From: DATMER01 sp963741305
GTDB lineage: Bacteria > Acidobacteriota > Thermoanaerobaculia > Multivoradales > UBA5704
Direction: 5' to 3'
Length of the DNA stretch: 64,000 bases
Assembly: GCA_963741305.1 (NCBI GenBank)
Contig: CAVUHL010000003.1
Span: 3,224,001-3,288,000, forward strand
A model generated the notes under the pieces. It searched no databases, was not told the DNA's origin, and worked only from the letters and a program-made list of their open reading frames with translations. Positions 54,577 through 63,349 of the stretch are shown here, piece after piece (within the stretch, counting starts at the first letter, position 1; each line of letters opens with the position of its first letter). The translations under genes were made by a program, and so were the position numbers.

Positions 54577-56829
54577 ATGCTCACTGGAAGAAGCGCTGGC
54601 GTCCTTCTGTCCCTTCTTCTGGCATGGCCTGCCACGCGGGCCGACGCGGTGGTCTGCCTGGCGGACGAAGACTGCCCCTTGGGCTGGGTCTGCGAAACGA
54701 CTGTGTTGGGGCTTTGCGACAGCCCGAATCGCGAATGCACGCCGGGGTGCCGCGCCGGAGTGCGCGCCTGCGCCGGTACCCAGGCTTGCGACGATGTGAT
54801 CTGTAAGACCTGCCCCTGCCCCGACCTTTGCGAGGCGCCCCCGGCATGTGTGTCGCCGCCGGCCGGGCTGGTAGCTTGGTGGCCATTTGACGAGACCGCG
54901 GGCACTGCCGCGGCCGACATCAGCGGAAACCTCAACCTCGGGGCGTACCACAACGGCCCGCTCCCCGCCGCCGGTATGGTAGCGGGAGCCCTCGCGTTCA
55001 ACGGGATCGATTCCTTCGTCCAGGTGAACCATAGCCCGAGCATCGCCTTGACGAGCGGCAGGTTCACCCTCGACTTCTGGATTCGGCCGGCGGCCGGGGA
55101 GATCCAAGGAACCATCTTCCGCAAGGCTCCGCTGGGAACTGGCCATGACGTCTTTTTTGGCGGCCCGGGCTTCCATCTCTACTACCAGGCCGGCCACTTC
55201 CTCATGTACTCAGGGGGCCTGCGGGATCTCAGTCCCAACCTCACCGATCACGCCCCGCCGGAGATATGGACGTTCGTCGCGGTGACCGTCGATCCGCCGG
55301 GGAAGGTTGTGAAGCTCTATATCAATGGACTATTGGCCCAGGCAACCCCGATTGCAAATATAAGCGTAGCGAACACCGAGCCGATCATCATCGGCGGCAA
55401 TGACCTCGGCCCCGGCCAGAATCGGGCGTTCGCGGGCAGTCTCGACGAGCTCGAGCTGTTCGACCGCGTGCTCTCCGAGCAGGAGATCCGCTCGATTTTT
55501 CTCGCCCAATCGACCGGCAAATGCAAGGCGGTGTGCCATAGCACCTGGGAGGCGGCTTGCACGTCGCCTGGCACGGGAACCGTCGATATGACGATCTGCA
55601 ACCAGTCGACAGCGCCCCAATCGTTCGCCTGGTCCTTCGCAGCCCTCCCTGCTGCCTCCGCTCTCTGCAACCTCGACGGCCCGTCCTCCTTCACCCCATC
55701 GGCCGGGACTACGCCCGTTGCCGCGGGGAGCTGCGTGACGCTGCCGGCCCAGATCCAGTGCCCGGCTGGCCAGCCGCCGGAGGGCCACGGATGCTTCGAG
55801 CTGGAGATCGAGAACCTCGGCACCCACTCGACCACCACATGCGGCGGCTCGTACCTGTTGACCAAGCGCTGGCTCTGGAAGCCGCGCGAGCTCGTCTACG
55901 CCGTTCCGGCGGGCTCGGGCGCATTCACCACGGCGTTCGATGTGACCAACCTGGGCCCGGGCGCCGACACGCTCGGCTTCACCCTAACCGCCCTACCGTC
56001 TGACATGTTGTCGCCCAACACGCTCGTCTCGATCAACGGCCGTCCACCGGGGCGGGCCGTGGAGGGATCAATCTCAATTGGCGAGGGAGAAACGCGTCAA
56101 GTGCTGACGACGGTCTCCTTCGGCGCCCACCGGCCGTTCGAGTTCTACGACCTACTGGTCTCCGCCGATCTCGACGGCGATGGCGTGGCGCGCGAAATCG
56201 CTTCCGCTGGCCTGCGCTCGCAGCGCGACTGCAACCACAACGGCGTTGACGATGGCATCGACCTCGCGCAGGGGACCAGCCAGGACTGCAACGGCAATTC
56301 CATCCCGGATAGTTGTGACATTGCCGTCTCGATTGGCAGGGACTGCAACCGGAACGGCATTCTCGATAGTTGCGAGGTCGCGGCGGGCTCGGTGCCCGAC
56401 GTCAACGGCAACGGCAGGCCGGACTCCTGTGAGGTTCGCAACGTCGTATGGCGGTTCTCGGGCATTGCCCAGGGTGGGACCGTGAGCGCAACCATTCAGG
56501 GATTCACTTCGACCTGTACAGTGACGATCACGACCGTCGCCGGACAGCCTGCGAGCATGGTAGCCGCCAACATCGCTGCCGCTCTCAACGCAGATCCGTG
56601 CCTGACCGCCCAGGGAATTGGCGCCTCCTCCGCCGGCAACCTGCTTACGGTGCGGGGCTTCACGTTGACAGATCACTCCGTGAGCGAGATCGTCACCGAC
56701 CCCGGCCTGCGGCACGAGATGATAATCCCCACCCTCTCGACCTGGGGTCTCCTGCTCTTCGCTGCGCTCCTCTGTGCCGCCGGCGCTGCCGCCCTCCGCC
56801 GCGGAACGCCAGGGAGGTGGCCACAATAA
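54577..56829 (+). CDS. secreted LamG-domain protein with EF-hand-like repeats and IPTL-CTERM anchor
   Basis: A 750-residue protein. A signal peptide, a cysteine-rich leader (about 25-85), a LamG/concanavalin-like lectin domain (about 90-290, GLVAWWPFDETAGT), unassigned beta domains, three D-x-N-x-N-G-I-x-D-x-C type calcium-binding repeats (about 555-620) and a C-terminal IPTL-CTERM sorting signal IPTLSTWGLLLFAALL with basic end. It is probably anchored on the cell surface and binds carbohydrate or another cell. AAAGGGGG precedes the ATG at 54577. Confidence 0.85.
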   Translation: MLTGRSAGVLLSLLLAWPATRADAVVCLADEDCPLGWVCETTVLGLCDSPNRECTPGCRAGVRACAGTQACDDVICKTCPCPDLCEAPPACVSPPAGLVAWWPFDETAGTAAADISGNLNLGAYHNGPLPAAGMVAGALAFNGIDSFVQVNHSPSIALTSGRFTLDFWIRPAAGEIQGTIFRKAPLGTGHDVFFGGPGFHLYYQAGHFLMYSGGLRDLSPNLTDHAPPEIWTFVAVTVDPPGKVVKLYINGLLAQATPIANISVANTEPIIIGGNDLGPGQNRAFAGSLDELELFDRVLSEQEIRSIFLAQSTGKCKAVCHSTWEAACTSPGTGTVDMTICNQSTAPQSFAWSFAALPAASALCNLDGPSSFTPSAGTTPVAAGSCVTLPAQIQCPAGQPPEGHGCFELEIENLGTHSTTTCGGSYLLTKRWLWKPRELVYAVPAGSGAFTTAFDVTNLGPGADTLGFTLTALPSDMLSPNTLVSINGRPPGRAVEGSISIGEGETRQVLTTVSFGAHRPFEFYDLLVSADLDGDGVAREIASAGLRSQRDCNHNGVDDGIDLAQGTSQDCNGNSIPDSCDIAVSIGRDCNRNGILDSCEVAAGSVPDVNGNGRPDSCEVRNVVWRFSGIAQGGTVSATIQGFTSTCTVTITTVAGQPASMVAANIAAALNADPCLTAQGIGASSAGNLLTVRGFTLTDHSVSEIVTDPGLRHEMIIPTLSTWGLLLFAALLCAAGAAALRRGTPGRWPQ

Positions 56830-56889
56830 GATAAGCACTCCTATAGCCGTCTCCGCTTGGCCTGAGACATCGGACTCCGAGTCGCCGTG

Positions 56890-56931
56890 GTTCCTGTTGC
56901 TTTTCGCGGCGTGGAGGTTGGTGCGGAGGAG
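56890..56931 (+). repeat. 42-bp direct repeat, copy 2 (displaced permease 3' end)
   Basis: Repeats 52798-52839 (41 of 42 bases). In the permease frame it reads FLLLFAAWRLVRRRTA and stops, but nothing permease-like precedes it. Between 56830 and 57015 there is otherwise no gene. Confidence 0.8.
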
Positions 56932-57015
56932 AACTGCCTGACGGCAGGCTACCAGGCGGAAACCGTCAGCTCTCCAGGGCGTACCGGGCCAGGAGTAGGC
57001 TGTCCGCTGCAGCCG

Positions 57016-57684
57016 TTAGGCGTCATTGTGTCCTTGGCGCCGGAGTACAACATGGGTGGCTTTCTCCGATGGAACGAACTGAACGCATTCGTATCCCAGA
57101 GCGCGCACGTCAACCCCCTCGAACAGTCGCTCTCCCCCGCCCAGCAGGACCGGCGAGATAGCGACGTGCAGCTCATCGATGAGGCCCGCACGAAGATATT
57201 GCTGGATCGTGTTAGGTCCGCCGCCAATGCGCACATCCATTCCGTTGGCTGCGTCGCGCGCCCGGTCAAGCGCCTCGTGAATACCGCCCGTGACGAAGTA
57301 GAATGTCGTTCCACCTTCCATCTGGACGGGCGGGCGCGCGTGATGAGTCAAGATGAAAGTTGGAACGTGATAGGGTGGGTTGTCCCCCCACCAGCCTTTC
57401 CAGTTCATGTCGGGCCAGGAACCGCGAATCGGTCCGAACATGTTTCTTCCGAGAATCCAGGCGCCAACATTCTTGAAGCCCCGCGCAGCGAAGTCGTCAT
57501 CGATGCCCGTTGTGCCATCATCGGCGCCAAATAGGGTCCGTTGGATCGTGCGTGTCGGGATTAACCACTGGTGCAAATCTGTCCCGCCCTCGCCGAGCGG
57601 ATTCCTGATGTCCTGATTCGGACCAGCTCCGTATCCGTCAAGCGAGATGGTAAAGCCCTCAACTCGGACGCGTGTCATTTTCAT
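57016..57684 (-). CDS. dihydrofolate reductase family (RibD C-terminal-like) protein
   Basis: A 222-residue member of the bacterial bifunctional-deaminase-reductase C-terminal (DHFR-like) family: FTISLDGYGAG at the start, NVGAWILGRNMFG, VRIGGGPNTIQQYLRAGL and ELHVAISPVLLGGGERLF. It is probably an NADPH reductase of unknown substrate. Its stop lies within GCCTAAC, as in integron cassettes. GGAAGG precedes the ATG at 57684, which overlaps the upstream gene as ATGA. Lower G+C than its flanks. Confidence 0.85.
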   Translation of the reverse strand: MKMTRVRVEGFTISLDGYGAGPNQDIRNPLGEGGTDLHQWLIPTRTIQRTLFGADDGTTGIDDDFAARGFKNVGAWILGRNMFGPIRGSWPDMNWKGWWGDNPPYHVPTFILTHHARPPVQMEGGTTFYFVTGGIHEALDRARDAANGMDVRIGGGPNTIQQYLRAGLIDELHVAISPVLLGGGERLFEGVDVRALGYECVQFVPSEKATHVVLRRQGHNDA

Positions 57685-58454
57685 GCCTTCCTTCGATTGA
57701 CGCCTAACGACCTGGCACGGGCGTCGCTCCTTCTCGCCCACGCGAGGCCTGAGCGCTGGGCAACGAACGTCGCTATTGCGGTCAGCTCATCTTGCGTGAT
57801 GCCTTCGTTATCGAGGCTCCACGTGATGCTACGGCCGCTTCGAAGTTTGATCGAGTACCAAGGCCCATCTTGATTGAGGGAGTCGCTCCGCTCACCGTCA
57901 GGGATAGTCTCTAGAGACGCTATGTCTTGGAATGAGTGATGTAGCGTCGTCCATGACAGGTGTTGTTCTATTCCGTCCGGCCCGATGGTCTCCCACGAAA
58001 ACAGATAGAACATCGGGGCTGCGGCGTAGACGATCAGAAGGAGTACTCCTTTGAACATGAAAAAGGCGCGATCGACAGGTCGGCCAGCGAAAGGATCGTA
58101 TCGGCTCCCCGACGCTGCATCCTCGTGCTTCCACTTTCTTCTCAGAGGTCCCGTTATGAGTGGAAGGGTGACACTAGCCATCACGCCCACGGCAACGAAG
58201 TGAAACGCAAAAATGGGCCGAAGCACCCAAGGCCCATTCGTCCCACCCGGAGCGTCGGGGATGATCTGCGACTGAATGGCAGGCAGCATGAACCAATAGC
58301 ACGCGCCCACTACCACAAGGATCGCGATGCTGATGCCCGCACGCTTGCCATCTGCTCGGCTGAAGTTGCGTGAGATGGCAGGAGTGCCTCTGTCAGACGT
58401 TGTCGTTCCATCTCGCACTGAAAAACCTCGATCAGCTAGGCGTTTCCAGTTCAT
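57681..58454 (-). CDS. hypothetical membrane protein (cassette gene)
   Basis: A 257-residue protein with three hydrophobic helices (about 42-60, 80-100, 128-150) and a soluble C-terminus. No family was recognised. Starts and stops overlap its neighbours as ATGA at both ends. The 3' codons run across the GTTAGGC half-site at 57702-57708. Confidence 0.65.
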   Translation of the reverse strand: MNWKRLADRGFSVRDGTTTSDRGTPAISRNFSRADGKRAGISIAILVVVGACYWFMLPAIQSQIIPDAPGGTNGPWVLRPIFAFHFVAVGVMASVTLPLITGPLRRKWKHEDAASGSRYDPFAGRPVDRAFFMFKGVLLLIVYAAAPMFYLFSWETIGPDGIEQHLSWTTLHHSFQDIASLETIPDGERSDSLNQDGPWYSIKLRSGRSITWSLDNEGITQDELTAIATFVAQRSGLAWARRSDARARSLGVNRRKA

Positions 58455-58957
58455 TTGGGTTTGGGTAGTTCAGTATTGTTCTTTGGAGGTTGAACCTTCC
58501 GAAGTTCGTAGCGCGAAACTTCTTCATCGTCAAAGCTTGTCGGCGTCCCTTCTGCACTGGTGCCACTTCTCGTGGCCAATGTCAATGTCCCGTCTTCAAT
58601 CTTGAAGATGGCGAAGACCACTGTGCCAATGGCATTGCTCGACGGTGGCGAACACTCTTTGATGGTGGCGTGCAACTGCTGCGGGTCGGTGCCCGCAGGC
58701 AGTGTGAATGCCGTCTTATACCAACCCGCGGAGTTACGATAGTGGAGAGAGTTACCCGCGATGGTGATGGAGCATTTGCCTCCCGCCCCTTCGCCTTCCC
58801 AATGGCCCTGGAGCGGTTTCAGTTCTTCCGCGAGCGGTGTCGGGGTGCCTGATTCTGCAGTGGATGTTGTCGGCTTGCTTGGGCAACCGGTGAACAAGGC
58901 CGCCAATGACAACGCCAATGCGCCCAACAGGAACGAATGGTTTGGTGATTTCTTCAT
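58451..58957 (-). CDS. hypothetical lipoprotein (cassette gene)
   Basis: A 168-residue lipoprotein: signal peptide with lipobox LFTGC at about 25, a serine/threonine linker and a small beta domain (LQGHWEGEGAGGKCSI) like those in planctomycete and verrucomicrobial exported proteins. Its end overlaps the next gene as ATGA. Line counts here were 53-60% G+C against about 65% in the ABC transporter genes. Confidence 0.7.
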   Translation of the reverse strand: MKKSPNHSFLLGALALSLAALFTGCPSKPTTSTAESGTPTPLAEELKPLQGHWEGEGAGGKCSITIAGNSLHYRNSAGWYKTAFTLPAGTDPQQLHATIKECSPPSSNAIGTVVFAIFKIEDGTLTLATRSGTSAEGTPTSFDDEEVSRYELRKVQPPKNNTELPKPK

Positions 58958-58995
58958 AAGGTGTCGAATTGGGCGAGCGTGCGCATACGCCTAAC

Positions 58996-59191
58996 AGCTT
59001 ATTTTGAACGTCACCGCAAGCATCCCCTCACAAGTACCAAAGTTGCCAGACCGGGGCGCCCTGGAAGGGGGTGCCATCTCTTTGAGTCTTCTGGCTCTTT
59101 GAGAGCCATGTTACGCTTCTTTCTTAAGCGCGTCAAAATCATTGAGACTGGCGCATAGGGCTCCTCGGCAAGAGGGCGCCTCCTGAGGCTC
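58996..59191. other. intergenic stretch without a gene
   Basis: About 195 bases between the cassette block and the MerR promoter. I see only a GGCTCTTTGAGAGCC palindrome (59089-59104) and a few short open frames without coding character. Confidence 0.5.
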
Positions 59192-59222
59192 TTGACCCTG
59201 GAGCCCACTCCACGGTTTATCC
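59192..59222 (+). promoter_or_regulatory. MerR-type promoter/operator with long spacer
   Basis: -35 TTGACC (59192-59197) and -10 TTATCC (59217-59222) are 19 bases apart, the lengthened spacing that MerR proteins untwist. The spacer holds the dyad CCTGGAG-CCCA-CTCCACGG, close to known MerR-family operators. It lies directly before the MerR gene, implying self-regulation together with the ABC exporter genes. Confidence 0.8.
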
Positions 59223-59230
59223 TTCCTTCC

Positions 59231-59758
59231 ATGGAGACTCTCGATCGGCCCCTCCGTGCGGGGGAGCTGGCGCGGCGGACGGGTGTGAGCAAAGACACCC
59301 TCCGCTTCTACGAGCAGAAGGGGCTCCTCCCTCGGCCGCTGCGCCTGGCGAACAACTACCGCGCCTATCCGCCCGAGACAGTCGGGCGCGTGCTCTGGAT
59401 CCGGCGTGTGCTGGCCGCGGGGTTCACCCTGGACGAGCTGGCGCGCATTCTCGCCCTGCGGGAGAGGGGCGGCATTCCCTGCCGGCAGGTACGGGACCTC
59501 GGCGCGGCGAAACTGGCCGAGATCGAGGAGCGCCTCCGCGATCTGGAGACGACGCGCGACCGCACCACCCACCATTTCCGGATCGAGCCCGACGGTGGCA
59601 TCATCCAGGTCGAGACGAACGATGCTGCCGACGCGGAAAGCCGGCAGGCCATCCGAACCCATCTGACCGAGATCGGACGGGGGACTCTCTCCATAGATGA
59701 GTTTCAGGAGCCCGTTGTAAGCTTGGCCCGGGATGCTACGCCTGCGCGAGCGCAATGA
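59231..59758 (+). CDS. MerR family transcriptional regulator
   Basis: A 175-residue regulator. Winged-helix DNA-binding domain 7-76 (LRAGELARRTGVSKDTLRFY, then NNYRAYPPETV) and a dimerisation helix; one cysteine (CRQVRDL, about 89) is present but not the paired cysteines of mercury or copper sensors. The C-terminal part is longer than in metal sensors and may bind an organic ligand. The ATG at 59231 lies only eight bases after the -10 element, so the mRNA may be leaderless. Confidence 0.85.
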   Translation: METLDRPLRAGELARRTGVSKDTLRFYEQKGLLPRPLRLANNYRAYPPETVGRVLWIRRVLAAGFTLDELARILALRERGGIPCRQVRDLGAAKLAEIEERLRDLETTRDRTTHHFRIEPDGGIIQVETNDAADAESRQAIRTHLTEIGRGTLSIDEFQEPVVSLARDATPARAQ

Positions 59759-61532
59759 ATGGAAGCTCTTCGCCGTCCTGGCGAGGGCGGATCGCGCTCT
59801 GGCTGGCGTCTGGTGGACGGTGCTCGTGCTGCGCGGTCTTCTGCCCGCCCTGTTCGGCATCGCCATGGGCGTGCTGGTGGCCGCCGTCCAGCAGGGCACC
59901 GGGCTCGCGGCTCCGCTCACGTTCGCCGGGATCGTGTTCGTCCTGCTCCAGGTCCTCGCCCCTATTCATCAGGCGGTGAGCACGAACCTCGGGGACCGCA
60001 CCGCGGCCTGGCTCTATGACCGCCTGACCGCGGCCTGCGTCCGCCCGCCCGGAATGGGCCATCTCGAAGATCCCAAGCTCACGAACGACCTCACGGTGGC
60101 CCGCGATTTCGATCTCGGGATGACCGCGCCTCCGCTCTCGATCTCGATGGACTTCATCGCCGGAAGCCTGGTCGAGATGATCGCCGGCCTCGCGTTCACC
60201 GTGGTGCTCGCGGGATATCGATGGTGGGCGGCTCTAGCCCTCGCCGTCGCATGGCTGGCGACGCACTGGCTGCTGCGCGAGAGCGCGGTCTGGCACGACC
60301 GCAACACCGAGCCGGTGCGGGCGGCGCAGCGCGACGCCGAATATGCCTATCGGCTCGCCGTCGATCCGCCGGCCGCGAAGGAGCTCCGCCTGTTCGGCCT
60401 CGCCGATTGGGTCCTCGACCGCTTCCTCGACCGCCGCACCCGCCTGCACAAGCTGCAGTACGAGGCCACGCGCCTGCGCGAAAAGCCCCTGCTGTGGAGC
60501 ATGCTGCTCGTGATCGGCGCCAACGTCCTCGTGTTCTGGTCGCTCGCCGGCGCCGTTGCCGCCGGCCGGATCGGGCTCGGCGAGTTGGTGATCTATGCGC
60601 AGAGCGCGGTCGGCGCGTCGGCGATCGCGTTCGGCGGGCTCAACTGGGCGCTCGACAGCTCTTCGGCGCCGGTGGCCGCGGTGCTGCGCCTCGAGCCCGC
60701 CATGGAGGCCGGAGGAGCGATGCCTTCCGGAACCCGCGAGCCCGCCGACCTGCCGCTCCGGGAAATCCGCTTCCGCAACGTCACGTTCGCCTACCCTTCC
60801 GGCGGCGCTCCGGTGTTGGAGGGTTTCGATCTGTCGATCCCTGCCGGATCGTCTCTCGCCATCGTCGGCCAGAACGGCGCGGGCAAGACCACGCTCGCCA
60901 AGCTGCTGTGCCGGCTCTACGCCCCACAGGCCGGAGCGATCGAGATCGACGGGATCGACCTGCGCGATCTCGATCTTGCCGCGTGGCGGAAACGAATCAC
61001 CGCCGTCTTCCAGGACTTCATCCGCTTCGAGCTGCCGCTGCGCGAAAACGTAGCCCCTGCCAGGAACGCGCCGGACGATGCTGTCCTCGCCGCGCTTTCG
61101 GAGGCCGGCGCCGCGGATCTCGCGAGCCTCGACACCGTGCTGGCGCGCGGCTACGAGGGAGGCACCGATCTGTCGGGCGGACAATGGCAGCGCGTCGCTC
61201 TCGCCCGCGCGCTGTGCGCGGTGCGGCTCGGCGCCGGGGTCGTGCTGCTCGACGAGCCCACCGCGCAGCTCGACGTGCGCGGCGAGGCCGAGATCTTCGA
61301 CCGCATCCTCGCCGCCACCCGGCACTGCACGACCGTCCTCATCTCGCACCGCTTCTCGACGGTGCGCCACGCCGACCGCATCTGCGTGCTGGAGCACGGC
61401 AGGGTGATCGAACTCGGAACCCACGAGGAGCTGATGGCGCTCGGCGGCCGCTACCGGACGATGTTCGATCTCCAGGCCCAACGTTTCACGGCAGAGGACG
61501 AGGAGGGAATCGTCTATGACGTCCTCTCCTGA
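59733..61532 (+). CDS. ABC exporter subunit A
   Basis: A 599-residue half-transporter with six membrane helices and an ATPase domain: Walker A GQNGAGKTT (about 380), canonical signature LSGGQWQRVALA (about 478), Walker B VVLLDEPTAQLD with catalytic Glu, and ISHRFSTV H-loop. It overlaps the MerR gene by 26 bases and the partner gene by 17, forming one regulator-exporter operon, probably for drug or toxin efflux. Confidence 0.9.
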   Translation: MLRLRERNEWKLFAVLARADRALAGVWWTVLVLRGLLPALFGIAMGVLVAAVQQGTGLAAPLTFAGIVFVLLQVLAPIHQAVSTNLGDRTAAWLYDRLTAACVRPPGMGHLEDPKLTNDLTVARDFDLGMTAPPLSISMDFIAGSLVEMIAGLAFTVVLAGYRWWAALALAVAWLATHWLLRESAVWHDRNTEPVRAAQRDAEYAYRLAVDPPAAKELRLFGLADWVLDRFLDRRTRLHKLQYEATRLREKPLLWSMLLVIGANVLVFWSLAGAVAAGRIGLGELVIYAQSAVGASAIAFGGLNWALDSSSAPVAAVLRLEPAMEAGGAMPSGTREPADLPLREIRFRNVTFAYPSGGAPVLEGFDLSIPAGSSLAIVGQNGAGKTTLAKLLCRLYAPQAGAIEIDGIDLRDLDLAAWRKRITAVFQDFIRFELPLRENVAPARNAPDDAVLAALSEAGAADLASLDTVLARGYEGGTDLSGGQWQRVALARALCAVRLGAGVVLLDEPTAQLDVRGEAEIFDRILAATRHCTTVLISHRFSTVRHADRICVLEHGRVIELGTHEELMALGGRYRTMFDLQAQRFTAEDEEGIVYDVLS

Positions 61533-63318
61533 CAGCGGCCTGCCGCCCGCGCTGCCGTCCATGTGGCGGCTGTGCAAGCTCGGATATCGCCACGAGCCCG
61601 GCCTCATGCTCGCGGCGTTCGTGCTGTCGCTGCTGGCGGCGCTGCCTGACGCGTTGATCGCCTGGTGGCTCGCGCTGCTCGGCAAGGGCGTGCTCGGGCA
61701 TGACACGAGGATCGTGCGCATCGCTGCGCTCGCGCTCGGTATTTCGGCCGCGGCCACGTGGCTGCTGCACACGATCAGCGTCCGTGTCCAGCACCGCTTC
61801 CGCGACAAGGTGACGATCGCGCTCGAAGCCCACGTGGCACGGCTGCAGGCGTCGGTGGCCACCATCGCCCACCAGGAGCGCCCCGACTATCTCGACCGGC
61901 TCTCGGTGCTGCGCGATCAGATGTTCGTGCTCGATCACATGTATATGTCGGTTTTCTCCACCAGCGGATGGCTGCTGCGGCTCGGCGTCACGATCGCCCT
62001 GCTCGCCGCGATCCATCCGGCGCTCGTGCTGCTCGCCGTCTTCGCGCTGCCCACCGTGCTCACCTCGACCTGGCGGCCTGCGGTGGAGCGCGGCGCGCAG
62101 GAGAGCGGAGCCCCGGCGAGCCGGCTCGCGCGCCATCTCTTCGCCCTGGCCACCACCGCCGCACCCGGCAAGGAGGTGCGAGTCACCGGGATCGGCGGGC
62201 GGCTCGCCAACGAGCGCCGGGAGGCCTGGGAGCGCTGGTATGGGCCGGTTGCCGGCGCCCGCTGGGGCTCGGCCGCGTGGCATGCGCTCGCCTGGACCGT
62301 GTTCGGAAGCGCCTGGGCCGGCGCGGTGGCCTTCGTCTCGGCGGGGCTCCGAGCCCCTGCGGCCGACGTGCTGCTCGTCCTCGCGGCCGGCGCGCGCCTG
62401 TCCGCGTACATCGGCGCCACGGTCAGCGAGATCGGCTTCCTGCGGGGCATATGGATGGATGGCTCGCGGCGCCTCGCATGGCTGGAGGATTACGCGGCAT
62501 CCCTGGTCGTGAATGCGGACCTGCCCGTGCCGCGGCAACTGCGGCAGGGGATCCGTTTCGATCACATTTCTTTCGCCTACCCCGGCACCGAGCGTCTCGT
62601 GCTGGAGGACGTGACGCTCGAGCTGCCCGCGGGCACCGTCGTCGCGATCGTGGGAGAGAACGGCGCCGGCAAGACCACGCTCGTCAAACTGCTCGCCAAG
62701 CTCTACGAGCCCACGTCGGGCGTGATCCTCGTGGACGGACAGCCGCTGGCACGCATGCGCGCCGACGAGTGGTGCGAGCGCCTCGCCGGCGCTTTCCAGG
62801 ACTTCTTCCGCTTCGAGCTCCCGGCGCGTCAATCCATCGGCCTCGGGGACGTTCCCCGGATGGGCGAGGAGCCGGCCGTCGTCCGCGCCGTGGAGCGCGC
62901 GGGGGCGGGCGACGTGGTCGCGCGGTGGCCGGCCGGGCTCGACACGCAGCTCGGCCCCACCTGGCCCGGCGGCGTGGACGTGTCCTTCGGCCAGTGGCAG
63001 AAGCTCGCGCTGGCCCGCGGCTTCATGCGCGACCATCCGCTCCTTCTCGTGCTCGACGAACCCACGGCCGCGCTCGACGCGGAGACCGAGCACGCGCTCT
63101 TCGAGCGCTGGGCCGCCTCCGCGCATCGGGATGTCACCGCCGCCGACGGGCGCATCACGGTCCTCGTCTCCCACCGCTTCAGCACGGTCCGCATGGCCGA
63201 TCTCATCGTCGTGCTCGACGGCGCACGCGTCGCCGAGGTCGGCACGCATGAAGATCTCCTCGCCAAAGGCGGGCAGTACGCCGAGCTGTATGGGATTCAG
63301 GCGGCGGCGTACCGGTGA
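61516..63318 (+). CDS. ABC exporter subunit B with non-canonical signature
   Basis: A 600-residue half-transporter, paralogue of subunit A. Walker A GENGAGKTT (about 380), Walker B LLLVLDEPTAALD with catalytic Glu, and VSHRFSTV H-loop are intact, but the signature reads VSFGQWQKLALA instead of LSGGQ. One degenerate signature is common in heterodimeric exporters with asymmetric ATP sites. AGGAGG lies upstream of the ATG at 61516. Repeat array 4 starts about 30 bases after its stop. Confidence 0.9.
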   Translation: MTSSPDSGLPPALPSMWRLCKLGYRHEPGLMLAAFVLSLLAALPDALIAWWLALLGKGVLGHDTRIVRIAALALGISAAATWLLHTISVRVQHRFRDKVTIALEAHVARLQASVATIAHQERPDYLDRLSVLRDQMFVLDHMYMSVFSTSGWLLRLGVTIALLAAIHPALVLLAVFALPTVLTSTWRPAVERGAQESGAPASRLARHLFALATTAAPGKEVRVTGIGGRLANERREAWERWYGPVAGARWGSAAWHALAWTVFGSAWAGAVAFVSAGLRAPAADVLLVLAAGARLSAYIGATVSEIGFLRGIWMDGSRRLAWLEDYAASLVVNADLPVPRQLRQGIRFDHISFAYPGTERLVLEDVTLELPAGTVVAIVGENGAGKTTLVKLLAKLYEPTSGVILVDGQPLARMRADEWCERLAGAFQDFFRFELPARQSIGLGDVPRMGEEPAVVRAVERAGAGDVVARWPAGLDTQLGPTWPGGVDVSFGQWQKLALARGFMRDHPLLLVLDEPTAALDAETEHALFERWAASAHRDVTAADGRITVLVSHRFSTVRMADLIVVLDGARVAEVGTHEDLLAKGGQYAELYGIQAAAYR

Positions 63319-63349
63319 GCGAATCCACGGCCATGCTCGGTGCCTTCGT

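Larger units (their letters stand above)
57015..58995 (-). mobile_element. integron-cassette-like block of three genes
   Basis: The seven-base core GCCTAAC/GTTAGGC occurs at 57015-57021, 57702-57708 and 58989-58995, at the end of the DHFR gene, just before it, and just before the lipoprotein gene. These are the core bases of attC recombination sites. Base composition differs from both flanks. I could not find complete paired attC sites of normal length, so these may be eroded, and no integrase is in view. Confidence 0.45.
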
